Origin: Xenococcaceae cyanobacterium MO_234.B1
GTDB taxonomy: Bacteria > Cyanobacteriota > Cyanobacteriia > Cyanobacteriales > Xenococcaceae
DNA length: 32,611 nt
Direction: 5' to 3'
NCBI GenBank assembly: GCA_030064915.1
Contig: JASJEK010000079.1
Location: forward strand, 1 to 32,611
Shown here: positions 1 through 7,170 of the stretch, piece after piece
Layout: each line of letters begins with the position of its first letter
How positions within the stretch are numbered: position 1 is the first letter of the stretch
The notes under the pieces: generated by a model
Database searches by the model: none
Told to the model about the DNA's origin: nothing
The model's input: the letters and a program-made list of their open reading frames with translations, nothing else
Program-made: the position numbers and the translations under genes

Positions 1-7
1 TTGCGGT

Positions 8-107
8 GCGCGGGGATGGGGGGACTTCAACAAACTACAATCAACTGTGGGAAGCAAAACCTCAAACCAGAAAAGTCCCCCCTATCCACCCCCGCGTCGC
101 CGTCAGG
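8..107. repeat. imperfect inverted repeat, possible IS end or MITE relic
   Basis: A G-rich run at about 8-26 (gcgcggggatggggggact) has an imperfect reverse complement at about 84-105 (agtcccccctatccacccc and following). The two arms could fold into one hairpin. It sits directly before the transposase remnant and probably belongs to insertion-sequence debris. No target duplication could be found because the window starts here. Confidence 0.4.
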
Positions 108-448
108 CGCATCTGGTAGCGCACCGTTGGTTATTCTACGCCGTTTTAGTCGATTTAGGTGATGCAGTGGCTGACGAAATTTCACTTCCTTTTGATTGCA
201 TCTCCTTGGAAATGATTTATCGTGGTCTTTATTATTTTCACAGTGCTTCAACTAGAGGAGAGGCTTCTGACCCCGTTAAATATTTTGCCAATCCTGATAT
301 TCAGAAATGGTTAGGGATTGTTAAAAGACAGCGAAAACCTAAGCAAAAATTAATAATTGCTCCTTTTCCAGAAAAACAACGAGGCTCAGCCCAGTTTTTC
401 TTCCAATACTCTCCCAAATCCTCCTTGACAAGTTGCTTACAAGCTTAA
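47..448 (+). pseudogene. IS4-like transposase, C-terminal remnant
   Basis: The open frame has no credible start. From about base 120 it reads as the C-terminal end of an IS4-type DDE transposase: a helix around HRWLFYAVLVDLGDAVAD, then LEMIYRGLYYFHSASTRGEA, then DPVKYF and LGIVKRQRKPKQKL near the end. The conserved YREK region and the catalytic acidic residues upstream are missing, so this cannot be active. The last 20 or so residues, after about base 388, look like read-through into unrelated DNA. The frame closes with TAA at 446-448, and cas7-like sequence continues in the same frame right behind it, so the IS fragment appears to cut into cas7. The family assignment comes from memory of cyanobacterial IS4 proteins. 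Confidence 0.5.
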
Positions 449-676
449 CTTGTTACCAATGATGCAGAACCTAGCATATCTCCCGATTTAATTGATTTAG
501 TGACAACAGGAGATATCAATCCAGATGAGCTATGGATTGGGGGAAAAATTGCCAAAAACTTTGAATTAAAAAATGCTCATATTAATCAAGGTAAGAAGAA
601 GACTATTTCCGAACTAAAAAAAGTTATTTCTAAAAATTTAGGTGTAACAGAATCAAAACCCACTTCAAATCGATGA
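449..676 (+). pseudogene. cas7 (DevR-like), 3' fragment
   Basis: Directly after the TAA at 446-448, about 75 codons stay open and end with TGA at 674-676. The translation includes LIDLVTTGDINPDELWIGGK and ends in a lysine-rich helix (KKTISELKKVISKNLGV). This resembles the C-terminal end of type I Cas7 backbone proteins of the DevR/Cst2 kind. There is no start codon and the other roughly three quarters of a Cas7 are missing, so it is a 5'-truncated gene. Its stop overlaps the cas5 start as ATGA, the usual tight coupling of cas7 and cas5, which supports the identification. The IS4-like remnant immediately upstream is the likely cause of truncation. Confidence 0.6.
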
Positions 677-1305
677 ATTCTATTGCTTTGTATGTTGATG
701 TTCCTTGTGCTACTTTTCGTCAATCTCGTAGTAGGGAATATGGTAAAACTTATCCTGTTCCACCTCCGTCAAGTGTTTATGGAATGTTGCTGTCTTTGGT
801 TGGAGAGACAGATGCAAGACAACATTGTGGGGTAAAACTATCAATAGCTATGCTGTCTCAACCACAAAAGACTAAAGTGTTGAGAAAGATGAGACGCTTT
901 AAAGTTAAAAATTATAGTGACAGAAGAAATACTGTACCCGAACATCAAGAAATTCTGACTGATATCAAATTTATTGTTTGGATAGAGTCATCAGGGGAAG
1001 ATATAAAGCCGACTCTTGTAGAGAGAATCTATCAAGCAAAAACCAATCCTGCTGCTGTCAAACGCTTTGGTTGTTTGTACTTAGGAGAAAGTAGCGATTT
1101 AGTTAATTCGGTTAGATTGGTTTCTCAAAAACATCTTGATCGAGATAAGTGGTGGTTAGTTCAAGATGATGAGGGAGAAATGACTTTGCCCTATTGGGTT
1201 GACCATGTTGGTTCGAGGGGAACACGATGGTTACGTTATTCTTTGAGAGAAATGACAGTTGATTCTCCACCACTATCTTCTTGGACAGTGATTCAGACTG
1301 ATTAA
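673..1305 (+). CDS. cas5: Cas5 of a type I (DevS/MYXAN-like) CRISPR-Cas system
   Basis: Cas5 proteins bind the 5' handle of the crRNA in type I Cascade complexes. The 210-aa product starts with the RAMP pattern of the family: LYVDVPCATFRQSRSREYGK, then the proline-rich YPVPPPSSVYGMLLSLVGE, where Cas5 proteins have their PTPS.YG motif. The length fits the family (about 200-250 aa). The start ATG overlaps the stop of the cas7 fragment. No cas3, cas8, cas4, cas1 or cas2 follows, and cas7 is truncated, so this is an orphan left from a dismantled locus even though the reading frame is intact. Cas5 of the I-B/MYXAN branch is the best fit. The subtype is inferred from memory of sequence style and is not certain. 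Confidence 0.75.
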   Translation: MNSIALYVDVPCATFRQSRSREYGKTYPVPPPSSVYGMLLSLVGETDARQHCGVKLSIAMLSQPQKTKVLRKMRRFKVKNYSDRRNTVPEHQEILTDIKFIVWIESSGEDIKPTLVERIYQAKTNPAAVKRFGCLYLGESSDLVNSVRLVSQKHLDRDKWWLVQDDEGEMTLPYWVDHVGSRGTRWLRYSLREMTVDSPPLSSWTVIQTD

Positions 1306-1553
1306 AAACAAGCACCTGTGGATGTTAGGAAGTTTTGGGGGAGAAAAATGGCTGTAATAATTGGATGGTAATTGATTGAGCGATTTAATCTTTTTGGGAG
1401 GTGCTTGCATTTTGCTTAAAGCTTTGTAAATCAAGGGGTTGGGTTATTTGATTAATTGGTAATATTGAGTGGTGAGCTTATTTAGCAGTGTTCTAGAATG
1501 GGTGCTTGTAAAATCTTTGATCAGCTATTGTCTGTTATGGGTTTTAGGATTTG
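1306..1553 (+). promoter_or_regulatory. leader-like stretch before the CRISPR remnant
   Basis: This stretch between cas5 and the first repeat has no ORF. It is G/T-rich and carries a short duplicated motif (gaggtgcttgcattttgctt near 1398 and gggtgcttgtaaaatcttt near 1500), ending in a gggttttaggatttg run right against the repeat. Position, composition and lack of coding potential fit a CRISPR leader. The orientation of the array is therefore inferred as plus strand, but cannot be proven from two repeats. Confidence 0.4.
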
Positions 1554-1664
1554 CCCTGCTTCTTGGTTATATGTCTTTAGGCGTTGCTCACCGAATTTGT
1601 TTTGTATGACACTCAATATTTCCTAACCCTGCTTCTTGGTTATATGTCTTTAGGCGTTGCTCAC
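1554..1664. CRISPR. two-repeat, one-spacer CRISPR remnant
   Basis: A 38-bp sequence beginning CCCTGCTTCTTGG and ending GGCGTTGCTCAC is present twice without a mismatch, at 1554-1591 and 1627-1664. The 35-bp interval 1592-1626 between them is unrelated and has the length of a spacer. Repeat and spacer sizes, and a cas5 about 250 bp upstream, fit a type I array worn down to its minimum. Bases outside the two copies diverge at once. With only two repeats an ordinary duplication cannot be excluded. Confidence 0.65.
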
Positions 1665-1709
1665 TGGATAAATTCTTTTGTACATGATCCGAAATGGTTT
1701 TTATTAAAA

Positions 1710-1862
1710 TTAGGCTACAGTCCTAAAAGGGTCATCTACAGTCTCATTGAATGATCGCACCAAAGATACAATTTGGTCGGCATCTTCTTCATTGAACACA
1801 CCATCTAGTCCTTCATAGTGAATGTCAGTGAAGGGAGACTCATAGAGCAGTCCAGGGTTCAT
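1710..1862 (-). pseudogene. HsdR (type I restriction subunit R), C-terminal fragment
   Basis: From an ATG at 1862-1860 a 50-codon minus-strand frame reads MNPGLLYESPFTDIHYEGLD and continues with an acidic ADQIVSLV helix before stopping at TAA 1712-1710. In type I restriction enzymes the motor subunit HsdR ends with a (R)LYE.PFTD...GLDGVF..(A)DE(L/I) stretch, which this matches well. The frame can be extended upstream for several codons (NRI before M). The helicase and nuclease parts are absent. It lies directly downstream of, and in another frame from, the HsdS fragment, so a deletion seems to have joined the two genes. Confidence 0.55.
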
Positions 1863-2154
1863 AATTCTGTTTGTCTCTGGGAGGACAGATAAATTTTAAG
1901 CTTTTTAATCCTTGAGTATTGATATTGTAGTTACCTGCGGTTGTACGAGCTTCCCTTGTTAAACGAGAGCGAAAAGTAGGGAATGAAACTATATCTCGGA
2001 TAAAAGCAGGGTAAAATTTGGGGTATTCCCTACAAACCAATGGAGTTGAGAAGGCGATCGCTTTTATCTTTTTTGTGAGAGAATACACCCAATCTATCGC
2101 GGGTAGTTCACGGTGTAAAAATAGCTTCATTGTAAAATTCTTTAAATAAATCAA
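1840..2154 (-). pseudogene. HsdS-like (type I specificity subunit) fragment
   Basis: A 104-codon minus-strand frame contains SFPTFRSRLTREARTTAGNY followed by NINTQGLKSLKFICPPRDKQ. This is the pattern at the end of a target-recognition domain in HsdS, where a (T)AG.YNIN..GLKSL.(F/I).PP...Q motif leads into the conserved coiled-coil spacer. After DKQN the similarity stops and the frame runs out at base 1840, overlapping the start of the HsdR fragment. The N-terminal 40 residues are not recognised. The gene is clearly broken: one half-TRD in place of a subunit of about 400 residues. Confidence 0.5.
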
Positions 2155-2200
2155 GTCACTTGAGATTCGATAGCATGGAATCGGAGCAAATCAATACAGT

Positions 2201-2443
2201 TTGAATATTTTTCTGGCAGAGCAAGCTATGTATGATTATTTTGAGTCTTTTATCCAGTTAATCGAACAACAACCAGAATTATTTACTGAAGAAGATCGTG
2301 AATATTTACGTCAACAGGAGTGGTCTAAAGATAAAGATGACATAGAAAATGAAATTATGGAATGGGCAAAACCAAGAGCGGCAATTTATACAGCTTTGAC
2401 AAATTTATCTTTAGTGCAAAAAGAAGACCCTCAGCTATGCTGA
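2201..2443 (+). CDS. small acidic hypothetical protein, possibly truncated
   Basis: The frame can start at TTG 2201 or, more probably, at ATG 2228 (MYDYFESFIQLIEQQPELF). The product of 71-80 aa is rich in Glu and Gln and predicted helical, with no membrane segment or known motif. Residues EWAKPRAAIYTALTNLSLVQ form a last helix before the frame ends at 2443. It lies just outside the left end of the tnpB element, so its 3' part may have been lost when the element arrived. A short frame starting at ATG 2175 (MESEQINTV) stops just before it, which hints at a frameshift. I do not recognise a family. Confidence 0.35.
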   Translation: MNIFLAEQAMYDYFESFIQLIEQQPELFTEEDREYLRQQEWSKDKDDIENEIMEWAKPRAAIYTALTNLSLVQKEDPQLC

Positions 2444-2471
2444 TGGGATGAATTTTTGTCAACAAACAAAC

Positions 2472-2531
2472 CCATTTTAGCTTTTTTAAGTAAACTTTAC
2501 ACATAAGATTGGCTTGTGTAAGCTAAAATGG
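2472..2531 (+). repeat. left-end palindrome of the tnpB element
   Basis: The 12-mer ccattttagctt at 2472-2483 is matched exactly by its reverse complement at 2520-2531. A second, inner pair (tacaca 2498-2503, tgtgta 2515-2520) can fold within it. Imperfect subterminal hairpins at this position, directly before tnpB, are the substrates recognised by Y1 transposases in the IS200/IS605 superfamily. Confidence 0.6.
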
Positions 2532-2535
2532 CACT

Positions 2536-3822
2536 ATGCTAACAATGACTTACGAGTACAAGCTACAGCCAACAACCGAACAAATTGCTACTATCGAGCA
2601 AACGCTAGATGTATGTCGTCTGGTGTGGAACTTTGCCCTTAGACAAAGGAAAGATTGGTGTGGGTCTCGCAAGTCACCTGTTAATGCTTGTTCGATTCAT
2701 TCTGAATACATCATTTCTGCCGACGAACCTTTTCCGAATTACCATAAACAAGCCAAGCAGTTAACCGAAGCCAAAAAAATATATCCCTCACTCAAGTTGG
2801 TTCATTCTCAAGTCTTACAGCAAACGCTAAGAACGTTAGATAGAGCTTGGGATGATATGAAAGCTAGGGGTTTCGGTTTTCCCAGGTTTAAAAACAAGTA
2901 TCGGATGCGCTCTTTTGTCTTTCCGCAGTTAGGAAAAGACCCAATCAGAAATGATGCTATTAAGTTTCCTAAATTGGGATGGGTTAGATGGAGACAATCA
3001 AGACCTATCCCAGAAGGGTTTGAAATCAAACAAGCCAGGATAGTTAGAAAAGCATCTGGTTATTTCGTTGCTCTGTCACTACAGCTAAATATCGATGTTC
3101 CTAATCCCTTACCTCATGGACATCCACGAGGTTTGGACTTGGGGTTTGACTTCTTTGTAGCTACCAGTGATGGCTCAGAGATTAAGCGACCCAGATTTCT
3201 GAAAATTCTACAGCGTAAGCTTAAATTGCTACAACGTAGGTTAAAGAATAAACAAAAAGGTTCAAATAATCGCCACGCTCTTAACCAGAAAATAGCTAGA
3301 TTACATCAGCGTATATCTGATACTCGTAAAGACTGGCACTTTAAACTAAGTCATCATTTGGTTAAAGATGCTGGCATGATCTTTGTTGAGGATATCAACT
3401 TTGTTTCATGGCAAAGAGGAATACTCTCATCTTCATCAGCCGATGCTGGTTTTGGTCAATTTGTGAATATTTTAGAGTGGGTATGTTGGAAAACTGATAC
3501 CTATTTTGCCAAAGTAGATAAAGATGGAACTTCCCAAATTTGTCCTAACTGTGGCGCACATACAGGAAAGAAAACTTTAGATGTTAGAATTCACCATTGC
3601 CATGAATGTCAATATACAACTACACGGGATGTAGCAGCTAGCCAAGAAGTCAGAAACCGAGGATTAAGTAAGGTCGCGTCTGCCGAATTTAGTTCGGCAG
3701 CTTGTGACGACCGTGCGCTAGGGCATAGCGTGCTAGAAAATGTCTGTGGACTGGTTGCGACAGGGAGTATCGGTCACGATACTCTAGTTGGCACAGGAAG
3801 AAGCAGAAAATTAGCGTCGTGA
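2536..3822 (+). CDS. tnpB: TnpB-type RNA-guided nuclease (OrfB)
   Basis: TnpB proteins are RuvC-like nucleases guided by an RNA copied from the element's own right end; they are the ancestors of Cas12. The 428-aa product has the N-terminal OrfB helix-turn-helix region (YEYKLQPTTEQIATIEQTLD), the RuvC motif I GLDLGFDFF with Asp201, motif II IFVEDINF with Glu285, a zinc finger with Cys336, Cys339, Cys355 and Cys358, and motif III TTRDVAASQ with Asp365. All catalytic residues are present, so it could be active. The 50 or so residues after motif III are unlike the usual tail and extend into the right end, where the guide RNA scaffold should lie. The start could be ATG 2536 or ATG 2545 (MTYEYKLQPT). 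Confidence 0.9.
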   Translation: MLTMTYEYKLQPTTEQIATIEQTLDVCRLVWNFALRQRKDWCGSRKSPVNACSIHSEYIISADEPFPNYHKQAKQLTEAKKIYPSLKLVHSQVLQQTLRTLDRAWDDMKARGFGFPRFKNKYRMRSFVFPQLGKDPIRNDAIKFPKLGWVRWRQSRPIPEGFEIKQARIVRKASGYFVALSLQLNIDVPNPLPHGHPRGLDLGFDFFVATSDGSEIKRPRFLKILQRKLKLLQRRLKNKQKGSNNRHALNQKIARLHQRISDTRKDWHFKLSHHLVKDAGMIFVEDINFVSWQRGILSSSSADAGFGQFVNILEWVCWKTDTYFAKVDKDGTSQICPNCGAHTGKKTLDVRIHHCHECQYTTTRDVAASQEVRNRGLSKVASAEFSSAACDDRALGHSVLENVCGLVATGSIGHDTLVGTGRSRKLAS

Positions 3823-3828
3823 GGTGCT

Positions 3829-3864
3829 AGAATCCCCCGACTCCGTCGGCGGGAGTATGTCAAT
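3829..3864 (+). ncRNA. right-end hairpin, likely 3' part of the TnpB guide RNA (omega/reRNA)
   Basis: After the tnpB stop, agaatccc leads into a hairpin: tcccccgac (3833-3841), loop tcc, gtcggcggga (3845-3854), with one unpaired C on the 3' side. The sequence then runs agtatgtcaat. In IS605-type elements the end of tnpB and this right end are transcribed as the guide RNA, with the target-matching guide coming from the flank just outside the element (here from about 3865). The same hairpin, including the single-base bulge, recurs at 32472-32493. The role is from knowledge of the family; expression is not shown. Confidence 0.55.
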
Positions 3865-4323
3865 ATTGGCTCCTAGTTAAGCTAGGATTCTTCTCTAACA
3901 TACTAAGTTTATCGATTCAGACAAGGCTCTACGATTATAGATAGGGAGGAGAAGTTTAAAGGGGTGCGAAGTTCTTCCCCCGTCGCTGTAATTTATCGTA
4001 ACAGACTTTGAAACGGGGTTCTAGGGAGGGTAGTGATTCCCATGTAGTGATAGAAGGCGTATCGTCGTACTTTTGTCCTAAAATAAGCCGAAAAGCTTCG
4101 GAGTTAGTTAAGTTTAGCTATAATACATTTGTTCGATGACAAAACTGACGATTCTACAACTAAAGTCTCGTTCTAACGGATTTTGTGGTCTGGGGTCAGG
4201 GAGACAGCGATCGCGATTAAAAGCAGATCCCTTCGGGATCGCTAACTTGATAATTGTTGCCATCGGCGATGGCTGAACCCATTTCTAAAATGCTAACCGC
4301 AACCAAATCAAACCGATATTGAT
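3865..4323. other. intergenic, no gene seen
   Basis: No convincing ORF or RNA gene is visible. A short hairpin (cctag / ctagg, 3871-3885) lies just outside the tnpB right end. A gatccc-ttc-gggatc hairpin and a HIP1-like gcgatcgcg lie near 4207-4242. The rest is mixed-composition DNA that probably contains further eroded mobile-element debris. Confidence 0.4.
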
Positions 4324-4944
4324 ATGACTTCAGCAATACTGAGTAATTTTTTCCAGCTTAAACTTAAAGCCAGCGATCCTGAAGAAAGATTTATCACTTC
4401 TGGTGTCAGTTGGGAAGCTTATAAGACACTTCTGGAATCATTAGGCAATAGCTCTAGTTACCGCTTGGCTTACCTATCAGGAACTTTAGAAATTATGTCC
4501 CCTAGTCGTAGTCATGAATTAGATAAAGAAAATATTGGCAGACTATTAGAAGCTTATCTAGAGGAAAACCGCATCCGTTTTTGGGGATTGGGTTCTACTA
4601 CTTTCCGCAAAGAAGATCAACAAGCAGGGAAAGAGCCAGACAAGTGTTATTGTATCGGTACTGATAAAGATATTCCCGATCTAGCGATCGAAGTTATTTA
4701 TACCAGTGGTGGTGTTGATACCCTAGAGATCTATAGGCGTTTGGGTGTTGGAGAAGTTTGGTTATGGCAAAATAAACAGTTTCAAATTTACTGTTTGCAG
4801 GATAATAGCTATCAGCAAAAACCACAGAGCCAATTACTACCCGATCTAAATTTAGCTTTACTGGCACAATATGTAACCATCAGCGATCCTCTAGAAGCAA
4901 TTATCGAGTGGCGCAAACAAGTTCGAGTTAAAGATTCTCATTAA
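4324..4944 (+). CDS. Uma2-family (DUF820) endonuclease-like protein
   Basis: Uma2 proteins have a PD-(D/E)XK nuclease fold and are greatly expanded in cyanobacteria; their role is unknown. This 206-aa protein has the family landmarks: YLSGTLEIMSPSRSHE (residues 50-65), the helix KENIGRLLEAYLEENRIRFW, the core PDLAIEVIYTSGG (Asp119 and Glu123), and EIYRRLGVGEVWLW. Where relatives usually have Asp-Lys before the LEIY helix (in GG-(I/V)-DKL), this one has Asp132-Thr133, which may weaken catalysis. The start follows directly on cgatattgat and has no strong ribosome site. It appears to be a single-gene unit between the mobile island and the cpe operon. Confidence 0.8.
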   Translation: MTSAILSNFFQLKLKASDPEERFITSGVSWEAYKTLLESLGNSSSYRLAYLSGTLEIMSPSRSHELDKENIGRLLEAYLEENRIRFWGLGSTTFRKEDQQAGKEPDKCYCIGTDKDIPDLAIEVIYTSGGVDTLEIYRRLGVGEVWLWQNKQFQIYCLQDNSYQQKPQSQLLPDLNLALLAQYVTISDPLEAIIEWRKQVRVKDSH

Positions 4945-5402
4945 GATTTACAAAACTTGATGATATTGGCTCTGACAGCATTGTATAAATGAATTTGTAG
5001 AGGTGTTACGAAACTTCAATTTTTTTAAATTGATGAGAGACTAACCTCCATATAGCTACCCCCTTAATAAAAAAATAATAAGGGTATTCCTTCCTGTTAA
5101 ATAAATATAGGGAGCGTTAACCCTGAACATTCCTGGTGATATCCGTTGAGTAATCAACCTCAACAGTTAGCGTAGGGAAGTAAAAAGATTCCATACTTAA
5201 GAGTTTTTTTGTTTCATTGCGTTAGCTAGAGACAAGAAGAAAGACAGTATATCCAAGAGGGTGGAAATTAATAGCGACAAGCATAAGCCTATAGAGAAGT
5301 TCTTGTTAAAGAAATATCCTATGGCTAGTGCTAGAAAATCTGTGTATCAAGACACAATTTCTGCAAAAAAGAAATTATATTCCTTAAAGGGAGATTTTTT
5401 TA
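4945..5402 (+). promoter_or_regulatory. long 5' leader and promoter region of the cpe operon
   Basis: The 458 bp before cpeC hold several inverted repeats: tcaattt/aaattga at 5016-5033, flanked further out by gaggt/acctc; ccctta/taaggg at 5061-5084; and gttgag/ctcaac at 5145-5164. The ribosome site AAGGGAG lies about 9 bases before the cpeC ATG. In Fremyella diplosiphon the cpeC operon is light-colour regulated, and an inverted repeat in its leader is used by the IF3-dependent Cgi pathway. Whether one of the repeats here is the equivalent is inference. No transcription start could be fixed. A 67-codon frame at 5261-5464 runs into cpeC and looks incidental. Confidence 0.55.
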
Positions 5403-6278
5403 ATGGCTTTTGGACCAGCATCCGAACTTGGTGTCGGTTTATTCGAGGACAATGCTCCTTTTGAATACGTACCAGGTCGTTCTGAAGAAGAAGTAGAAAG
5501 CATCATTCGTGCTGTATATAGGCAGGTTTTGGGCAATGCTTATATCATGGAAAGCGAAAGAGCGACTATCCCAGAATCTCAATTCAAGAGAGGAGAGTTA
5601 AGCGTTAGAGAATTCGTCCGTGCGATCGCAAAATCTGACGCATATATCTCTCGTTTCTTTGAAACTAGCCCTCGTTATCGTTTTATTGAGCTAAACTTCA
5701 AACACTTGTTAGGACGCGCTCCTAATAGTTTTGCCGAAATGAAAGCTCACAGCGGTATCTTAGACAACGGTGGTTGGGAAGCAGAGATCGATTCCTATCT
5801 CGACAGCGATGAGTATCAAAACGCTTACGGCGAGTTTATCGTACCTTACTACCGTGGATATAAGAGCCAGCCTGGTCAAACTATGGTGCAATTCACCCAT
5901 ATGTTTGCTATGTTGCGTGGTGCTTCCTCCAGTGATTTTAAAGGTAGCTTAGCTGGTAAGACTCCAGTATTAAACAAAAACATCATTCAAGGTAGTCCTA
6001 TTGCGATAGTTGCACCTTCCGGTGGTACGGCTGGTGAGGGTTGGTCTTTCCGCGAACCCACTCTAGGCTCGTCTAGTCGTCAGGGATTTGGTGCTAGTTC
6101 TAACGGTAAAGTTTACCGCATCGAAGTCAGCGGTTATGCTTCTCCTGGCGCAGTAAATCGTGTATCCAAATTCCGTCGTAGCAATAAGGTTTATTTAGTA
6201 CCTTATGACAAGCTATCTCAGGAATATCAGCGCATTCATAAGCAAGGCGGAAAAATTGCCAGTATAACCCCTGTGTAA
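5403..6278 (+). CDS. cpeC: phycoerythrin-associated rod linker CpeC
   Basis: CpeC is a linker that holds phycoerythrin hexamers together in phycobilisome rods. The 291-aa product has the rod-linker domain at about residues 27-155 (IIRAVYRQVLGNAYIMESER, then RYRFIELNFKHLLGRAP and EAEIDSYLDSDEYQ) and a CpcD-like domain at about 235-290, ending KQGGKIASITPV. A Gly/Ser-rich hinge separates them, and it is longer than in its two neighbours, which fits CpeC being the largest of the three PE linkers. It opens the cpeCDESTR operon. AAGGGAG precedes the ATG. The alternative, a phycocyanin linker CpcC, is less likely because cpeS, cpeT and cpeR follow. Confidence 0.93.
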   Translation: MAFGPASELGVGLFEDNAPFEYVPGRSEEEVESIIRAVYRQVLGNAYIMESERATIPESQFKRGELSVREFVRAIAKSDAYISRFFETSPRYRFIELNFKHLLGRAPNSFAEMKAHSGILDNGGWEAEIDSYLDSDEYQNAYGEFIVPYYRGYKSQPGQTMVQFTHMFAMLRGASSSDFKGSLAGKTPVLNKNIIQGSPIAIVAPSGGTAGEGWSFREPTLGSSSRQGFGASSNGKVYRIEVSGYASPGAVNRVSKFRRSNKVYLVPYDKLSQEYQRIHKQGGKIASITPV

Positions 6279-6295
6279 TTTTTAGTTCTATCTTG

Positions 6296-6315
6296 AGTTA
6301 TCAATTCAGATAACT
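6296..6315 (+). repeat. stem-loop between cpeC and cpeD
   Basis: agttatc (6296-6302) and gataact (6309-6315) pair perfectly over a six-base loop, 17 bases after the cpeC stop. There is no T-run behind it, so it is more likely an mRNA-stabilising or processing element than a terminator. The 127-bp gap to cpeD is otherwise unremarkable until the ribosome site. Confidence 0.35.
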
Positions 6316-6405
6316 ACGGAGATGGGGAGACGGGAAGATTAGTTTTCGCATCAACCCGAAACCCTAACTCCAAAACGCCAATAATTTAATTCAGGAGAAA
6401 TCAAA

Positions 6406-7170
6406 ATGCCAGTTATCGACGCACCATTGGAACTATTTCTAACTAGTAGCGCAGATGATAAAACAACAATAATTAGTGCTGTATATAATCAGGTTCTAGG
6501 CAATCCTTACGTTATGGAAAGTGAACGCCTAGTAACTGCTGAATCTCAGCTATGTAATGGCACTATCTCCGTAAGAGAGTTTGTTCGTGCTGTAGCCAAA
6601 TCTGATTTCTATCGCACTCGTTACTTTGAATCTTGCGCTCCTTATCGTTTTGTCGAGCTAAACTTCAAACACTTACTAGGACGCGCTCCTAACGATCAAG
6701 CAGAACTCTCAGCCCATATTCAAACCTGCATTAACCAAGGTTACGATGCAGAAATTGATTCTTACATTGACAGTGATGAATATTCTGAGAAATTTGGTGA
6801 AAACATAGTTCCTTATTACACTGGTGCGAAAAGCGAAGTAGGGAAGAAACAAGTTAACTACAATCGTACTTTATCCCTATTTAAAGGTTACGCAGAAGTT
6901 GACAGTGCAACAAAATCTGCTGTTTTAGTAGATAGCATAGCTACTAATAGTGCAGTGAAAGCTACTCGCTCTAAAGCTAGTGGTCGGATTGCAGGTTATA
7001 AAGACGCAACTGCAAAAACTTTCAAAATTGTGGTGAAAGGTTCTAAATTTGACGCTCCTCGTCGTGTCAGCACCACAGAATACATTGTTCCAGGGTCACG
7101 TATGACTCCCCAAATTCAGCGTATTAACCGCACTGGAGCCAAAATTGTTAGCATCACCGAGATTGTCTAA
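6406..7170 (+). CDS. cpeD: phycoerythrin-associated rod linker CpeD
   Basis: Second of three linkers. The 254-aa protein has the rod-linker domain at about residues 18-140 ([58 protein letters not shown]) and a CpcD-like domain from about 204 to the end (KTFKIVVKG ... RRVSTTEYIVPGSRM ... NRTGAKIVSITEIV). Length and order match CpeD of PE-containing cyanobacteria. The start is preceded by AGGAG with eight bases of spacing, inside the motif aattcaggagaaa that also precedes cpeE. It sits 127 bp behind cpeC and should be co-transcribed. CpeD versus CpeE is assigned by order only. Confidence 0.9.
   Translation: MPVIDAPLELFLTSSADDKTTIISAVYNQVLGNPYVMESERLVTAESQLCNGTISVREFVRAVAKSDFYRTRYFESCAPYRFVELNFKHLLGRAPNDQAELSAHIQTCINQGYDAEIDSYIDSDEYSEKFGENIVPYYTGAKSEVGKKQVNYNRTLSLFKGYAEVDSATKSAVLVDSIATNSAVKATRSKASGRIAGYKDATAKTFKIVVKGSKFDAPRRVSTTEYIVPGSRMTPQIQRINRTGAKIVSITEIV

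Larger units (their letters stand above)
2472..3864 (+). mobile_element. solo-tnpB element of the IS200/IS605 superfamily (IS1341 type)
   Basis: The element is bounded on the left by a subterminal palindrome (2472-2531) and on the right by a bulged hairpin (3833-3854) followed by agtatgtcaat. Between them lies only tnpB; no Y1 transposase tnpA is present in or near it. Such elements lack terminal inverted repeats and target duplications, and they depend on a tnpA in trans if they move at all. The exact cleavage points are not visible; the boundaries given are the outer limits of recognisable structure. Confidence 0.65.

Noticed and set aside
2808-3029. minus-strand 73-codon frame within tnpB
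   Set aside because: Shadow of tnpB with no independent motif.
5261-5464. 67-codon frame in the cpe leader overlapping cpeC
   Set aside because: It overlaps the cpeC start in another frame, has no conserved motif, and its last third is a shifted reading of cpeC. Treated as incidental.
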